From positions 2,356,001 to 2,420,000 of the forward strand of contig JANSYK010000001.1 of NCBI GenBank assembly GCA_024742485.1: 64,000 nucleotides of DNA. Direction: 5' to 3'. This document shows, in pieces, positions 45,013 to 53,989 of the stretch (the first letter of the stretch is position 1; the number at the start of each line of letters is the position of its first letter). The notes under the pieces are model-generated. The model searched no databases and was not told the DNA's origin. It saw nothing but the letters and a program-made list of their open reading frames with translations. The position numbers and the translations under genes are program-made. Origin of the DNA: Alphaproteobacteria bacterium (GTDB lineage Bacteria > Pseudomonadota > Alphaproteobacteria > Rhizobiales > Rhizobiaceae).

Positions 45013-45504
45013 ATGTCGAAAATAGACGTCAAGATGACCGTGAACGGCAAAGCGGTCGAAACCAAAACCGAGCCGCGCACCCTGCTGATCCATCTCTTGC
45101 GCGAGGACCTCAACCTGACCGGCCCACACATCGGCTGTGACACCAGCCACTGCGGTGCCTGCACAGTTGATCTCAACGGCAAATCGGTCAAATCCTGCAC
45201 GGTGTTTGCCGCCCAGGCAGAAGGCGCCGAGATCACCACGATCGAAGGCATTGCCAAGCCGGATGGCACCCTGCACGCCCTGCAGGAGGCCTTCCGCCAG
45301 CATCATGGCCTGCAATGCGGCTTTTGCACGCCGGGAATGATCACCCGGGCCTACCGGCTTCTGCAGGAAAACCCGAATCCGACCGAAGAGGAAATCCGCT
45401 ACGGCATCAGCGGCAATTTGTGCCGCTGCACCGGATACCAGAACATCGTCAAGTCAATCCAGGCCGCGGCCGAAGAGCTTTCCGTGAAGGAGGCAGCAGA
45501 ATGA
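45013..45504 (+). CDS. coxS: Carbon monoxide dehydrogenase small (2x[2Fe-2S]) subunit CoxS
   Basis: 163 residues. The plant-type [2Fe-2S] cluster uses [10 protein letters not shown] (Cys42, 47, 50) with Cys62; the second cluster uses CGFC and CRC in the helical domain (Cys102, 105, 137, 139 by my count). The ATG at 45013 follows CGGAGG. It overlaps coxL by four bases (ATGA), ensuring equal synthesis. Confidence 0.95.
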   Translation: MSKIDVKMTVNGKAVETKTEPRTLLIHLLREDLNLTGPHIGCDTSHCGACTVDLNGKSVKSCTVFAAQAEGAEITTIEGIAKPDGTLHALQEAFRQHHGLQCGFCTPGMITRAYRLLQENPNPTEEEIRYGISGNLCRCTGYQNIVKSIQAAAEELSVKEAAE

Positions 45505-47918
45505 ACGTCCATGCTGATACCAAGGAGCGCGTCGAGAAACTTCAGGGCCTCGGCTCTTCGAGAAAACGCGTCGAGGATGCCCGCTTCACCCAGGGTGCCG
45601 GAAACTATGTCGATGACATCAAGCTGCCCGGCATGCTGTTTGGAGACTTTGCCCGCTCGCCCTATGGCCACGCCCGCATCAAGTCGATCAACAAGGACGC
45701 CGCACTCGCCGTCCCCGGCGTTGTCGCCGTCCTGACAGCGGAGGATCTCAAGCCGCTCAACCTGCATTACATGCCGACGCTTGCCGGGGATGTGCAGGCG
45801 GTGCTGGCCGATGAAAAGGTGCTGTTTCAGAACCAGGAAGTCGCCTTCATCGTCGCCGAGGACCGCTATATCGCGGCCGATGCGGCCGATCTGGTCGAGG
45901 TCGAGTATGAGGAACTTCCCGCATTGGTCGATGCCTTCAAGGCCATGGATGATGACGCGCCTCTGCTGCGCGAAGACATCAAGGACAAGATGGAAGGCGC
46001 GCATGGGCCCCGCAAACACCACAATCACATCTTCCACTGGGAGGAGGGCGATGAAGCCGGCGCCAACCAGGCGCTTGCCGATGCCGAAGTGACCGTCGAG
46101 GAAATGATCACCTATCAGCGCGTCCATCCCTGCCCGCTGGAGACCTGCGGCTGCGTCGCCTCAATGGACAAGATCAACGGCAAGCTGACATTGTGGGGCA
46201 CGTTTCAGGCGCCGCATGCCGTGCGCACGGTCGCATCGCTGATCACCAACATCCCGGAGCACAATATCCGTGTCGTCTCGCCTGACATCGGCGGCGGGTT
46301 CGGCAACAAGGTTGGCGTCTATGCCGGCTATATCTGTGCCGCTGTCGCCTCGATTGTCACCGGTGTGCCGATCAAGTGGGTGGAGGACCGGATCGAGAAC
46401 CTGTCAACAACCGCCTTTGCCCGCGACTATCACATGACCGGCAAGCTGGCGGCGACCAGGGACGGCAGGATCACGGGACTGCACTGCCACGTTTTGGCCG
46501 ACCATGGCGCCTTTGACGCCTGCGCCGATCCGACCAAGTTCCCGGCCGGTTTCTTCCACATCTGCACCGGCTCCTATGACATTCCGGTCGCCTATTGCGG
46601 TGTTGACGGTGTCTACACCAACAAGGCGCCCGGAGGTGTTGCCTATCGCTGTTCGTTCCGGGTGACGGAAGCGGCCTATATGATCGAACGGATGATCGAT
46701 GTGCTGGCCCGCAAGCTCGACATGGATCCGGCCGAATTGCGGATGAAGAACTTCATCCGCAAGGAACAGTTCCCCTACACGTCGGCGCTGGGCTGGGAGT
46801 ATGACAGCGGGGACTATCACACGGCCATGGACAAGGCGCTCGAAAGCGTCGACTACAAGGCACTGCGGGCCGAGCAGCAGGAGAACCGAGCCGCCTTCGA
46901 ACGTGGCGATACCCGCAAACTGATGGGAATCGGTGTGGCGTTCTTCACCGAAATCGTCGGAGCCGGTCCGGTGAAAAACTGCGACATTCTCGGCCTCGGC
47001 ATGTTTGACAGCTGTGAAATCCGCATTCATCCCACCGGCTCGGCCATCGCCCGTCTGGGAACGATCAGCCAGGGTCAGGGACACGCCACCACCTTTGCGC
47101 AGATTCTGGCAACCGAAATCGGCATTCCCGCCGAGGACATCACGCTGGAGGAAGGCGATACGGACACCGCGCCCTATGGTCTGGGCACCTATGGGTCCCG
47201 CTCGACACCGGTGGCCGGAGCGGCAACCGCCATGGCCGGCCGCAAGATACGCGCCAAGGCCCAGATGATCGCCGCCTATCTGCTGGAAGTGCACGAAGGC
47301 GACCTGGAATGGGATGTTGACCGCTTTCAGGTCAAGGGCAATCCGGACGCCCACAAGACGATGAAGGAAATCGCCTTTGCCTCCTACAACCAGGCCATTC
47401 CCGGCCTGGAGCCGGGGCTTGAAGCCGTCTCCTACTATGATCCGCCCAACATGACCTATCCGTTCGGCGCCTATATCTGCGTTGTCGACATCGATGTCGA
47501 TACAGGTGTCACGGATGTGCGGAGCTTCTATGCACTTGATGATTGCGGCACCCGCATCAATCCGATGATCATCGAAGGTCAGGTTCATGGCGGCCTGACG
47601 GAGGCGCTTGCAATCGCCATGGGGCAGGACATCTCCTATGACGAAATCGGCAATATCAGGGGCGGCAGCCTTCTGGACTTTTTCCTGCCGACAGCAGTCG
47701 AAACACCGCTCTGGCAGACCGACCACACGACCACCCCGAGCCCGCATCACCCGATCGGTGCGAAAGGTGTGGGCGAAAGCCCCAATGTCGGCGGCGTCCC
47801 GGCCTTTTCCAATGCCGTGCACGATGCATTTGCCCATAAGGGCCTGACCCATACCCAGATGCCGCATGACCATTGGCGGGTCTGGGAAACAGCCCGCAAA
47901 CTGGGGCTTACCGGTTGA
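45501..47918 (+). CDS. coxL: Aerobic carbon monoxide dehydrogenase large (Mo) subunit CoxL, form I
   Basis: The catalytic subunit, 805 residues, oxidising CO with water to CO2, two protons and two electrons at a Mo-Cu site bound to molybdopterin cytosine dinucleotide. The diagnostic form I loop AYRCSFR is at residues 381-387, with Cys384 the copper ligand (Cys388 in O. carboxidovorans). Other cofactor blocks are GGGFGNKVG (about 264) and [10 protein letters not shown] near the C terminus, whose Glu is the catalytic base. The ORF track starts 186 bases too early, inside coxS. The frame is intact. Confidence 0.97.
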   Translation: MNVHADTKERVEKLQGLGSSRKRVEDARFTQGAGNYVDDIKLPGMLFGDFARSPYGHARIKSINKDAALAVPGVVAVLTAEDLKPLNLHYMPTLAGDVQAVLADEKVLFQNQEVAFIVAEDRYIAADAADLVEVEYEELPALVDAFKAMDDDAPLLREDIKDKMEGAHGPRKHHNHIFHWEEGDEAGANQALADAEVTVEEMITYQRVHPCPLETCGCVASMDKINGKLTLWGTFQAPHAVRTVASLITNIPEHNIRVVSPDIGGGFGNKVGVYAGYICAAVASIVTGVPIKWVEDRIENLSTTAFARDYHMTGKLAATRDGRITGLHCHVLADHGAFDACADPTKFPAGFFHICTGSYDIPVAYCGVDGVYTNKAPGGVAYRCSFRVTEAAYMIERMIDVLARKLDMDPAELRMKNFIRKEQFPYTSALGWEYDSGDYHTAMDKALESVDYKALRAEQQENRAAFERGDTRKLMGIGVAFFTEIVGAGPVKNCDILGLGMFDSCEIRIHPTGSAIARLGTISQGQGHATTFAQILATEIGIPAEDITLEEGDTDTAPYGLGTYGSRSTPVAGAATAMAGRKIRAKAQMIAAYLLEVHEGDLEWDVDRFQVKGNPDAHKTMKEIAFASYNQAIPGLEPGLEAVSYYDPPNMTYPFGAYICVVDIDVDTGVTDVRSFYALDDCGTRINPMIIEGQVHGGLTEALAIAMGQDISYDEIGNIRGGSLLDFFLPTAVETPLWQTDHTTTPSPHHPIGAKGVGESPNVGGVPAFSNAVHDAFAHKGLTHTQMPHDHWRVWETARKLGLTG

Positions 47919-47974
47919 GCCGAACACGGCGAAACCCGTTCCGGCGGGTTTCGTCAACTGTGTGATTCGATGGA

Positions 47975-48078
47975 CCAGACCGTTTCACGTTTTGTCAGAA
48001 ACGTGACAACGGTGACGGACTTTGATTTTGTTGATGCATTCAGGTTTTGCCGATTCCGTCAAAACCTGAATTGCTCTA
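47975..48078. repeat. Dispersed two-hairpin intergenic repeat, copy 3
   Basis: About 104 bases nearly identical to copy 2 (differences at only a few positions). It folds as two hairpins: TCACGTTT-TGTCAG-AAACGTGA and the perfect 12-bp stem ATTCAGGTTTTG/CAAAACCTGAAT. Here the first three bases read CCA or CAG instead of TAG, and the upstream stop codon is 57 bases away. Confidence 0.85.
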
Positions 48079-48301
48079 GAGCGACGGGCGCTTAGATTGG
48101 ATCATTTGATGGGAGGAAATCGGTTCATTCGGCAAGGCGCGTCGCGCAGCGCGATGCAGAGTATCGGGCAAGCGGCGCAACACAGCCGATGGACCGATTT
48201 CCCCCACCCCAGAGAGGGAGAAGACATTGGAAACCGGTAGAAATTGGGCCCGTCGCTCTAACCTATATTTAAATGAACCAATCTAAGCGCCCGTTGCTCT
48301 A
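48077..48301. mobile_element. MITE-like element with 31-bp terminal inverted repeats
   Basis: Left end TAGAGCGACGGGCGCTTAGA... (48077-48107) and right end (48271-48301) are inverted repeats matching at 29 of 31 bases. The interior has no gene; it contains a nested inverted repeat (48115-48133 with 48185-48202) around a GC-rich core. The right end abuts the coxD start codon within 11 bases. No clear target-site duplication is visible. A non-autonomous miniature element, or a composite of palindromic repeats, fits best. Confidence 0.65.
48115..48202. repeat. Internal inverted repeat of the MITE-like element
   Basis: GGAAATCGGTTCATTCGGC pairs with GCCGATGGACCGATTTCC with one mismatch and one bulge, enclosing about 51 GC-rich bases. 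It would form a long hairpin in RNA read from coxL into coxD. Confidence 0.65.
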
Positions 48302-48310
48302 ACCTATATT
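48248..48310 (+). repeat. 22-bp direct repeat before coxD
   Basis: GCCCGTCGCTCTAACCTATATT (48248-48269) recurs as GCCCGTTGCTCTAACCTATATT (48289-48310), one mismatch in 22, 41 bases apart. The second copy ends one base before the coxD ATG. Confidence 0.75.
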
Positions 48311-48311
48311 G

Positions 48312-49190
48312 ATGACCATGAACACCGATATCACATCCAGCCTGTCCGCAATTGGCTACCTGGCCGATCCGCAATTGGCCGTAGCTCTGCAACTGGCACT
48401 CGACCTGCAACGCCCCTTGCTGCTCGAGGGAGAGGCCGGCGTCGGCAAGACCGAAACGGCCAAGGCGCTGGCGCAGGTGTTGGGCACCAATCTCATCCGG
48501 TTGCAGTGTTATGAGGGGCTCGATTCAACCGCAGCCATCTATGAGTGGAACTACCAGAAGCAGCTTCTGGCAATCCGCGCCCGCGAACACGATGCGGTCT
48601 CGGCCGAGAGCATTGAAAAGCACATTTTCTCCGAGGACTTTCTGCTCAAGCGCCCCCTTCTGGAGGCCATCAGCCAGGAACAAAGCCCGGTTCTCCTGAT
48701 CGATGAGATCGACCGGGCGGACGAGGAGTTTGAAGCCTATCTTCTGGAAATTCTCTCCGAATTCCAGATCTCCATTCCCGAGCTCGGAACAGTTCACGCC
48801 ACCGCAAAGCCCCAAGTGATTCTCACTTCGAACGGCACGCGAGAGCTGTCCGATGCGCTGCGCCGGCGCTGCCTCTACACCTATGTCGAATTCCCGGACC
48901 ACAAGCGCGAGCTGGATATAGTGCTGGCCAGACTGCCTGGCATCGAGCGCGAATTGGCCAACCAACTGACCGGATTTGTGCAGCAATTGCGAAAGGAGGA
49001 CCTGGAGAAAAAGCCTGGCATTGCGGAAACCCTCGATTGGGCAGCGGCCATCACGGGGCTGGGGATCACCGCCTTGTCTGACGATCTGGACAAGGTTACC
49101 GCCAGCCTGATTTGCCTGTTGAAGACCGAACCCGACATCAAATCGGTGACCCGAGAGGTTGTCTCGCGTTTGGCCGGAAAGGCGGCCTGA
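48312..49190 (+). CDS. coxD: MoxR-type AAA+ ATPase CoxD
   Basis: 292 residues. Walker A GEAGVGKTE, Walker B LLIDEIDRADEEF, sensor region LTSNGTRELSDALRRRC. In O. carboxidovorans CoxD is a chaperone-like ATPase needed for building the Mo-Cu site by adding sulfur and copper to the apo-enzyme. The ATG at 48312 or 48318 has no good ribosome site; upstream is the repeat element. Two bases separate it from coxE. Confidence 0.92.
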   Translation: MTMNTDITSSLSAIGYLADPQLAVALQLALDLQRPLLLEGEAGVGKTETAKALAQVLGTNLIRLQCYEGLDSTAAIYEWNYQKQLLAIRAREHDAVSAESIEKHIFSEDFLLKRPLLEAISQEQSPVLLIDEIDRADEEFEAYLLEILSEFQISIPELGTVHATAKPQVILTSNGTRELSDALRRRCLYTYVEFPDHKRELDIVLARLPGIERELANQLTGFVQQLRKEDLEKKPGIAETLDWAAAITGLGITALSDDLDKVTASLICLLKTEPDIKSVTREVVSRLAGKAA

Positions 49191-49191
49191 C

Positions 49192-50385
49192 ATGGCCACA
49201 GCAACCCATCAGAACAAAACCACGCCGCTGACCGGCCGCATTGTCGGCTTTATCGACCATCTTCGCATCAATGGTTACAAGGTCGGAACACAGGAAAGTC
49301 GGATCGTCGTCGAACATCTGGGCCGTCGCCCGCCGGCAGCCCTGTCGCACATTCGCCAGGAGCTCAAGATCCTGCTCGCCTGCGGCAAGGAGGAGTGGCA
49401 GAACTTCGACGACCTGTTCGAGGCTTACTGGCAGACCTCCGGACGCCGGAGGGATATGGCGCAGAAAACCGCCTCACCGGACATTCGCAAGCCTCCGAAA
49501 CAGACGCCGATCTGGCAGAACCATTTCGATGACGGCACATCCGGATCCGGCAAGGACACCCCCCAGATCGAGACCGAAGCGGGAAAGGATGTTTCCGGCG
49601 AGGCCACCGGCCGGCTGGTCGCCGCCAACACATCGGTGCTGCAGAAAACCGATTTGAAGAACATCGTCGATCCCGACGAAATTCGTGCCGCCGAAGCCTT
49701 GGCCCTTCGGCTGGCGAGCGCCATGCGCTATCGCCTGTCGCGTCGCCACCAGCCCTCGAGGCACGGTTCCCGAATCGATCTGCGTCGAACAATCCGTGCC
49801 GCCCTGCCCTGTGGTGGCGAGCCGATCGATCTCTATCGTCGATGTGTGCCGCATCGCCCTGTACATATCCTCTTGTTCCTGGATGTGTCGGGTTCGATGA
49901 AGCATTACAGCCGCTTCTTTCTGCAATTCGCAAAAGGGATGGTGTGCAGCTGGATCCATACCGATGCCTATATCTTTCATACCCGGCTCATCCGGGTCAC
50001 CGACGCGGTTCGCGACAAGAACTCAGCCCGCGCCATGACCCGTCTGGCCCTGATGGCCGAGGGTTTTGGCGGCGGCACCCGTCTCGGTGACAGCCTTGCC
50101 ACCTTCAACCGTCACTACGCAAAGAGAGCGGTCAACTCGCGAACGGTCGCTATCATCGTCAGCGACGGCTACGACACCGGTACGCCCGAGAATCTGGCCT
50201 CCGAACTTGCCAGGATGAAGAAACGTGTGCGCAAACTGGTCTGGCTGAACCCCCTGCTTGGATGGCAGAACTATCAGCCCGTCACGGCTGCCATGCAGGC
50301 CGCCCAGCCGCATATCGACCACTTCGCCGCGGCCAACACGCTGGAAAGCGTCGCGCAGCTGGAACCGCATCTGGCAGCGATGTGA
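49192..50385 (+). CDS. coxE: VWA domain protein CoxE
   Basis: 397 residues. The C-terminal von Willebrand A domain has the MIDAS motif DVSGSMKHY and FGGGTRLGDSLATF. The N-terminal helical half is typical of the CoxE family. Works with the CoxD ATPase in maturing the CO dehydrogenase copper site. The ATG at 49192 lies two bases after the coxD stop. Confidence 0.92.
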   Translation: MATATHQNKTTPLTGRIVGFIDHLRINGYKVGTQESRIVVEHLGRRPPAALSHIRQELKILLACGKEEWQNFDDLFEAYWQTSGRRRDMAQKTASPDIRKPPKQTPIWQNHFDDGTSGSGKDTPQIETEAGKDVSGEATGRLVAANTSVLQKTDLKNIVDPDEIRAAEALALRLASAMRYRLSRRHQPSRHGSRIDLRRTIRAALPCGGEPIDLYRRCVPHRPVHILLFLDVSGSMKHYSRFFLQFAKGMVCSWIHTDAYIFHTRLIRVTDAVRDKNSARAMTRLALMAEGFGGGTRLGDSLATFNRHYAKRAVNSRTVAIIVSDGYDTGTPENLASELARMKKRVRKLVWLNPLLGWQNYQPVTAAMQAAQPHIDHFAAANTLESVAQLEPHLAAM

Positions 50386-50390
50386 CACTG

Positions 50391-51230
50391 ATGAAACTGT
50401 CCGACAACACGCTTGATCTCATCGAAAGCCTGCGGCGAAGCGGCCAGAGCTTTTGTGTTGCCACGATCGTGCGAACCAAACATGCGACATCGGCCAAGCC
50501 CGGCGCAAAGGCGGTTGTCACCGAAGATGGTGAGCTGCACGGATTTCTGGGTGGCTCCTGTGTGACGGGAGCGGTCCGCAAGGCCGGTCTCGAAGCGTTG
50601 AAAAATGCCGAAGCGACCATGATCCGGGTCCGCCCAAAAGAAGAGGTCATCGCACCGGTCGACGCCGATGGCACGACCTTGCACAAATCCTCTTGTCCCA
50701 GCGGTGGCACCGTCGAGATTTTTCTCGAACCCATGAAAGCCACCCGCCGCCTGATTGTGTTGGGTGCCTCGCCCATCGCGTTGACACTCATCGACCTGGC
50801 GAAGGCCATCGGGTATCGCACAATCCTCGGCGCGCCGGGGCTTGATGCTGGCCCGCCGGACAATGCCGACATGATGTTTGATTCGATGACCGACGCGGTT
50901 GCCGATGCCGGCCCGGGCGATGCGCTCGTTCTGTCGACCCAGGGCCGCCGCGATCGGGAAGCGCTGCGCGCCGCATTGACAAGCCAGGCCGGCTATATCG
51001 GCATGGTGGCCAGCCGCACCAAGTTTCAGGTGCTGGCACGCGACATGGCGGACGATCCGGACATCGCCGCACGGTTGGGCGATGTGCATGCGCCGGCCGG
51101 GTTGGACATCAATGCCGTCGAGCCGGAAGAGATTGCCCTGTCGATCATGGGTCAGGTCGTTCAGTTGCGCCGAGGCCGGCAATTGGGTGAAAATGCCTCC
51201 GAAATAACAGCCGAAGAGGCGCACCCATGA
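50391..51230 (+). CDS. coxF: XdhC/CoxF family cofactor maturation protein
   Basis: 279 residues. The N-terminal XdhC domain carries ATSAKPGAKAVV and GFLGGSCVTGAV; the C-terminal Rossmann part begins LIVLGASPIALTLIDLAKAIGYR. XdhC-like proteins handle and sulfurate the molybdenum cofactor before insertion. It lies five bases after coxE and overlaps the next gene by four (ATGA). Confidence 0.9.
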   Translation: MKLSDNTLDLIESLRRSGQSFCVATIVRTKHATSAKPGAKAVVTEDGELHGFLGGSCVTGAVRKAGLEALKNAEATMIRVRPKEEVIAPVDADGTTLHKSSCPSGGTVEIFLEPMKATRRLIVLGASPIALTLIDLAKAIGYRTILGAPGLDAGPPDNADMMFDSMTDAVADAGPGDALVLSTQGRRDREALRAALTSQAGYIGMVASRTKFQVLARDMADDPDIAARLGDVHAPAGLDINAVEPEEIALSIMGQVVQLRRGRQLGENASEITAEEAHP

Positions 51231-51871
51231 CAGAGGCGCGTGGTAAAATCGATATTCTATTGCTGGCTGCAGGTCTTTCGACCCGGATGGGCAGTGCCAA
51301 CAAGCTGTTGCTCGATTTCGGCGGCCAGCCATTGGTACGCCACACGGCTTCGGTCCTTTCGCAATGCGGTTTCGAAAGCCTGACCGTCGTCACCGGGTTT
51401 GATGCCAGGGCCATCGGCAACGCGTTGCGCGGACTTCCGTTATCATTGAGCGTCAATCCGGATTTCGAAAGCGGCCAGATGGGCTCCGTCGCCCACGGTT
51501 TACGCACCATCCGGGCATCCCATCCCGGCGCGCCGCGCAATGTCATGATCTGCCTGGCAGATATGCCCTATCTCCAGAAAGCCGATTATCAAGCTCTTGC
51601 CGACGCCTTCTTCAGCCGCGGTGGAAACCGCATTGCCGTCCCGGAATATGCCGGACAGCGGGGCAACCCCATCATCCTGCCGGCTCACCTGATCGATGAA
51701 GCAACCGGCGGCGGCCTCAACACCGGCTGCCGTCGCCTGATCGACAACCGGCCGGAGGATGTTGACCGCATTCGAATTGACAATTCCGCTTTTGTCCGTG
51801 ACATCGACACGCCCCCGGACTACGACAACGCTCTGCGGGACGCCTTTCCGGGCGCGCCCTGCTGCATGTGA
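51227..51871 (+). CDS. Molybdenum cofactor cytidylyltransferase-like NTP transferase (MocA type)
   Basis: 214 residues with the nucleotidyl-transferase start ILLLAAGLSTRMGSANKLLLDFGG and the metal-site aspartate in ICLADMPYL, as in MocA/MobA proteins. MocA makes molybdopterin cytosine dinucleotide, exactly the cofactor form used by CO dehydrogenase, so its place inside the cox operon makes functional sense. The related MobA activity (guanine) is less likely here. Confidence 0.85.
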   Translation: MTEARGKIDILLLAAGLSTRMGSANKLLLDFGGQPLVRHTASVLSQCGFESLTVVTGFDARAIGNALRGLPLSLSVNPDFESGQMGSVAHGLRTIRASHPGAPRNVMICLADMPYLQKADYQALADAFFSRGGNRIAVPEYAGQRGNPIILPAHLIDEATGGGLNTGCRRLIDNRPEDVDRIRIDNSAFVRDIDTPPDYDNALRDAFPGAPCCM

Positions 51872-51913
51872 AGCCATTATCATCCAGGCATCCGACCACG
51901 AGGAATATCCAAT

Positions 51914-52366
51914 ATGGAAATGAATGACACACAACGCATCAATGCTCCCAGGGAAACCGTCTACGCCGCACTCAATGACCCGGAAGTTCTGAAAGCGTGT
52001 ATTCCCGGTTGCGAAAGCCTGGAAAAAATCTCCGACACGGAAATGAACGCGACAGTGGTTTTGCGCGTCGGTCCGGTCAAGGCCAAGTTCAACGGCACGG
52101 TGGAACTGAGTGATTTGCAGCCACCGGAAAGCTATACCATTTCCGGTGAAGGCAAGGGCGGTGTCGCCGGATTTGCCAAGGGTGGCGCCAAGGTCAAACT
52201 GATCGACGAAGGCGAGGACACGGTGCTGGAATATGAGGTCAAGGCTGACATTGGCGGCAAACTCGCCCAGCTCGGCAGCCGTCTGATCGACTCGACATCG
52301 AAAAAACTCGCCGGTCAGTTTTTCAAGAATTTCAGCGATCACCTGGAGGAAGGCGCCGGCGCCTGA
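51914..52366 (+). CDS. coxG: CoxG family SRPBCC protein
   Basis: 150 residues: MEMNDTQRINAPRETVYAALNDPEVLKACIPGCESLEKISDTEM is the classical CoxG start. SRPBCC fold; in CO oxidisers CoxG helps anchor or deliver electrons from CO dehydrogenase to the membrane, probably by a lipid or quinone-binding pocket. It ends the cluster. Lacks the C-terminal membrane tail found in some CoxG proteins. Confidence 0.9.
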   Translation: MEMNDTQRINAPRETVYAALNDPEVLKACIPGCESLEKISDTEMNATVVLRVGPVKAKFNGTVELSDLQPPESYTISGEGKGGVAGFAKGGAKVKLIDEGEDTVLEYEVKADIGGKLAQLGSRLIDSTSKKLAGQFFKNFSDHLEEGAGA

Positions 52367-52447
52367 ATTGTCTGCACCGGGGTTACATCGAAGCCGTCGA
52401 AATCTGAACGGCTCGCGATCGCGTCCTTCTCAGGTGGAGCGTCAGCG

Positions 52448-53116
52448 TTAAATCTGCAAGCGCGATGCGATGGGCTCGTTGATATCAACGGGATGCGTGG
52501 CGATGGCGCCAAGCGCGGCGAATACACCGTCAGCCGCAGTCTGCATCGACATGCTCGGGGCACCCAGATTGTCTTCAAGCGCTGCGACTTCCGGCAGATG
52601 CGGCAGATGAATCCAGCCGGCCCGGATCGGCAGGTCGTTTACCGAAATGTGATGGAGAATGCCGTACATCAGATGATTGCAGCAGAAGGTTCCGGCGGCA
52701 TCCGAAATATCGGACGGGATCCCCGCATCACGCATTGCCCGCACCATGGCGCGGATGGGCAGGGTGGAAAGATAGGCCACTGGACCATCCGGCACCGTCA
52801 GATCACCCTGCAGCAAGACATCGTCATTGTCCCGCAGGCCATAGCGCGCACCGTCATTGAAATTTTGCGCAATCCGCTCGACCGTCACCATTGAGCGACC
52901 GCCATATTCGCCCATCATGACGACGGCGTCCGGTTGGACTTCCGAGATCGCGGCCCGAACAACATCGATGCATTTGAAAAACGTGTTCGGCACGATCCGG
53001 GATACAATTTCAGCGCCGTTGATCCTGCGGCCATCCAGATGTGAAGCGACCTGCTCCGCCGGATTGACGGGTGTGTTGCCGAAGGCTTCAAAGCCGGTCA
53101 GGAGGATTGTGCTCAT
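52448..53116 (-). CDS. pcp: Pyroglutamyl-peptidase I (C15 family)
   Basis: 222 residues. It removes N-terminal pyroglutamate from peptides. The catalytic triad is visible: Glu in MMGEYGGRS, Cys in AGTFCCNHLMYG and His in WIHLPHLPE. Starts at ATG 53116. It converges on coxG with 81 bases between, in which I see no terminator. Confidence 0.92.
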   Translation of the reverse strand: MSTILLTGFEAFGNTPVNPAEQVASHLDGRRINGAEIVSRIVPNTFFKCIDVVRAAISEVQPDAVVMMGEYGGRSMVTVERIAQNFNDGARYGLRDNDDVLLQGDLTVPDGPVAYLSTLPIRAMVRAMRDAGIPSDISDAAGTFCCNHLMYGILHHISVNDLPIRAGWIHLPHLPEVAALEDNLGAPSMSMQTAADGVFAALGAIATHPVDINEPIASRLQI

Positions 53117-53152
53117 CTGATCTGCAAGGCCAGGATTTGTGGTTCCATGATT

Positions 53153-53869
53153 TCAACTTCGTTCATGAGACACAGTTGCATAAATTCGCCGCATATCGGG
53201 CTTTTCGACCGTGAAATAATGCACCCAGATATAGGCATGGCTGAACGCCGCACCGATCAGGGCAGCCTGCGATTGGAGGGCCAATGCCGGTATCCATAGC
53301 GCGCCGATGCCGAAAACATACATCCCGTTGCTGGTAAATCGGAAGATTCCTTCCCGCACCATTGGCCAGGTGCGCGCCTCCGGGTCAAAATGGTCGATGC
53401 CGAAAGCCCGCCGGAAGCTGAAATAGGTTTTGACCGAATAGAACAGATAGGCCGCCGGAACGGCAATGATGGCGGCAATCAGAAGACCGAGCCAGGGTGC
53501 CAGATCGAGCGTTCCGCGATTGGCGACAGCCAGCACGGTGACAATGACAAACCGCGCGGCAAACAGCACCGCAAACAGCACCGCGTAAAACCGAAACGCC
53601 CTTTCGGTATCGCCAAACCATCGTGTCAGCAGTTTTCCATGCAATTCGAGGCGCCAGGCAATCCAGACGAAGATCTGGTGGACGATTGCATCGGCCAGCA
53701 ACAGAACGAACCACACCAATGTTGACATGCCAAGGAACGCGCCATCCATGGCGTTGCCTCTTCCGGCAGCCCAGATGGCAACAGCAAGCAGCGCCGCCAG
53801 GCAGGCTGCATGGGTCAACTGGCCTTCAAACACCAGCGGCCAGTTCGTTTTTCGATCCTGTGCCTCCAC
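53153..53869 (-). CDS. Integral membrane protein, isoprenylcysteine/phospholipid methyltransferase-like
   Basis: 238 residues with about five to six hydrophobic helices. The C-terminal part (VREGIFRFTSNGMYVFGIG and AAFSHAYIWVHYFTVEKPDMRRIY) follows the pattern of the PEMT/ICMT membrane methyltransferases, in which a conserved Asn-Pro-Met-Tyr and a late Glu bind S-adenosylmethionine; here the Pro is Gly. The assignment is tentative. Confidence 0.6.
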   Translation of the reverse strand: MEAQDRKTNWPLVFEGQLTHAACLAALLAVAIWAAGRGNAMDGAFLGMSTLVWFVLLLADAIVHQIFVWIAWRLELHGKLLTRWFGDTERAFRFYAVLFAVLFAARFVIVTVLAVANRGTLDLAPWLGLLIAAIIAVPAAYLFYSVKTYFSFRRAFGIDHFDPEARTWPMVREGIFRFTSNGMYVFGIGALWIPALALQSQAALIGAAFSHAYIWVHYFTVEKPDMRRIYATVSHERS

Positions 53870-53989
53870 AATTCCAACTCCCGATCATTATTGTAGCACA
53901 ATCCACGATCATGGGTTATCGCGCCAAGGTCGGTGACGACGGTCATCTCGAGCATGAGGATCGATCGTACGATCCGTTGTCGGATTCGT

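Larger units (their letters stand above)
47919..48311. other. 393-base repeat-filled gap between coxL and coxD
   Basis: After about 57 bases with no recognised signal, the gap holds dispersed repeat copy 3 (47975-48078) and then a 225-base MITE-like element (48077-48301) with an internal hairpin and a 22-base direct repeat. No coding capacity. Confidence 0.75.

Noticed and set aside
45315-45500. N-terminal extension of CoxL in the ORF track
   Set aside because: Lies inside coxS in another frame; the ATG at 45501 gives the ATGA overlap and the known CoxL N terminus.
46404-47957. Long antisense ORF (517 aa) opposite coxL
   Set aside because: Shadow of coxL in a GC-rich gene; no family features and the opposite frame is a verified CO dehydrogenase subunit.
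48077-48301. CRISPR array or tRNA-derived repeat at the coxL-coxD gap
   Set aside because: Only inverted ends and one 22-bp direct repeat pair are present; no regular repeat-spacer series and no tRNA fold.
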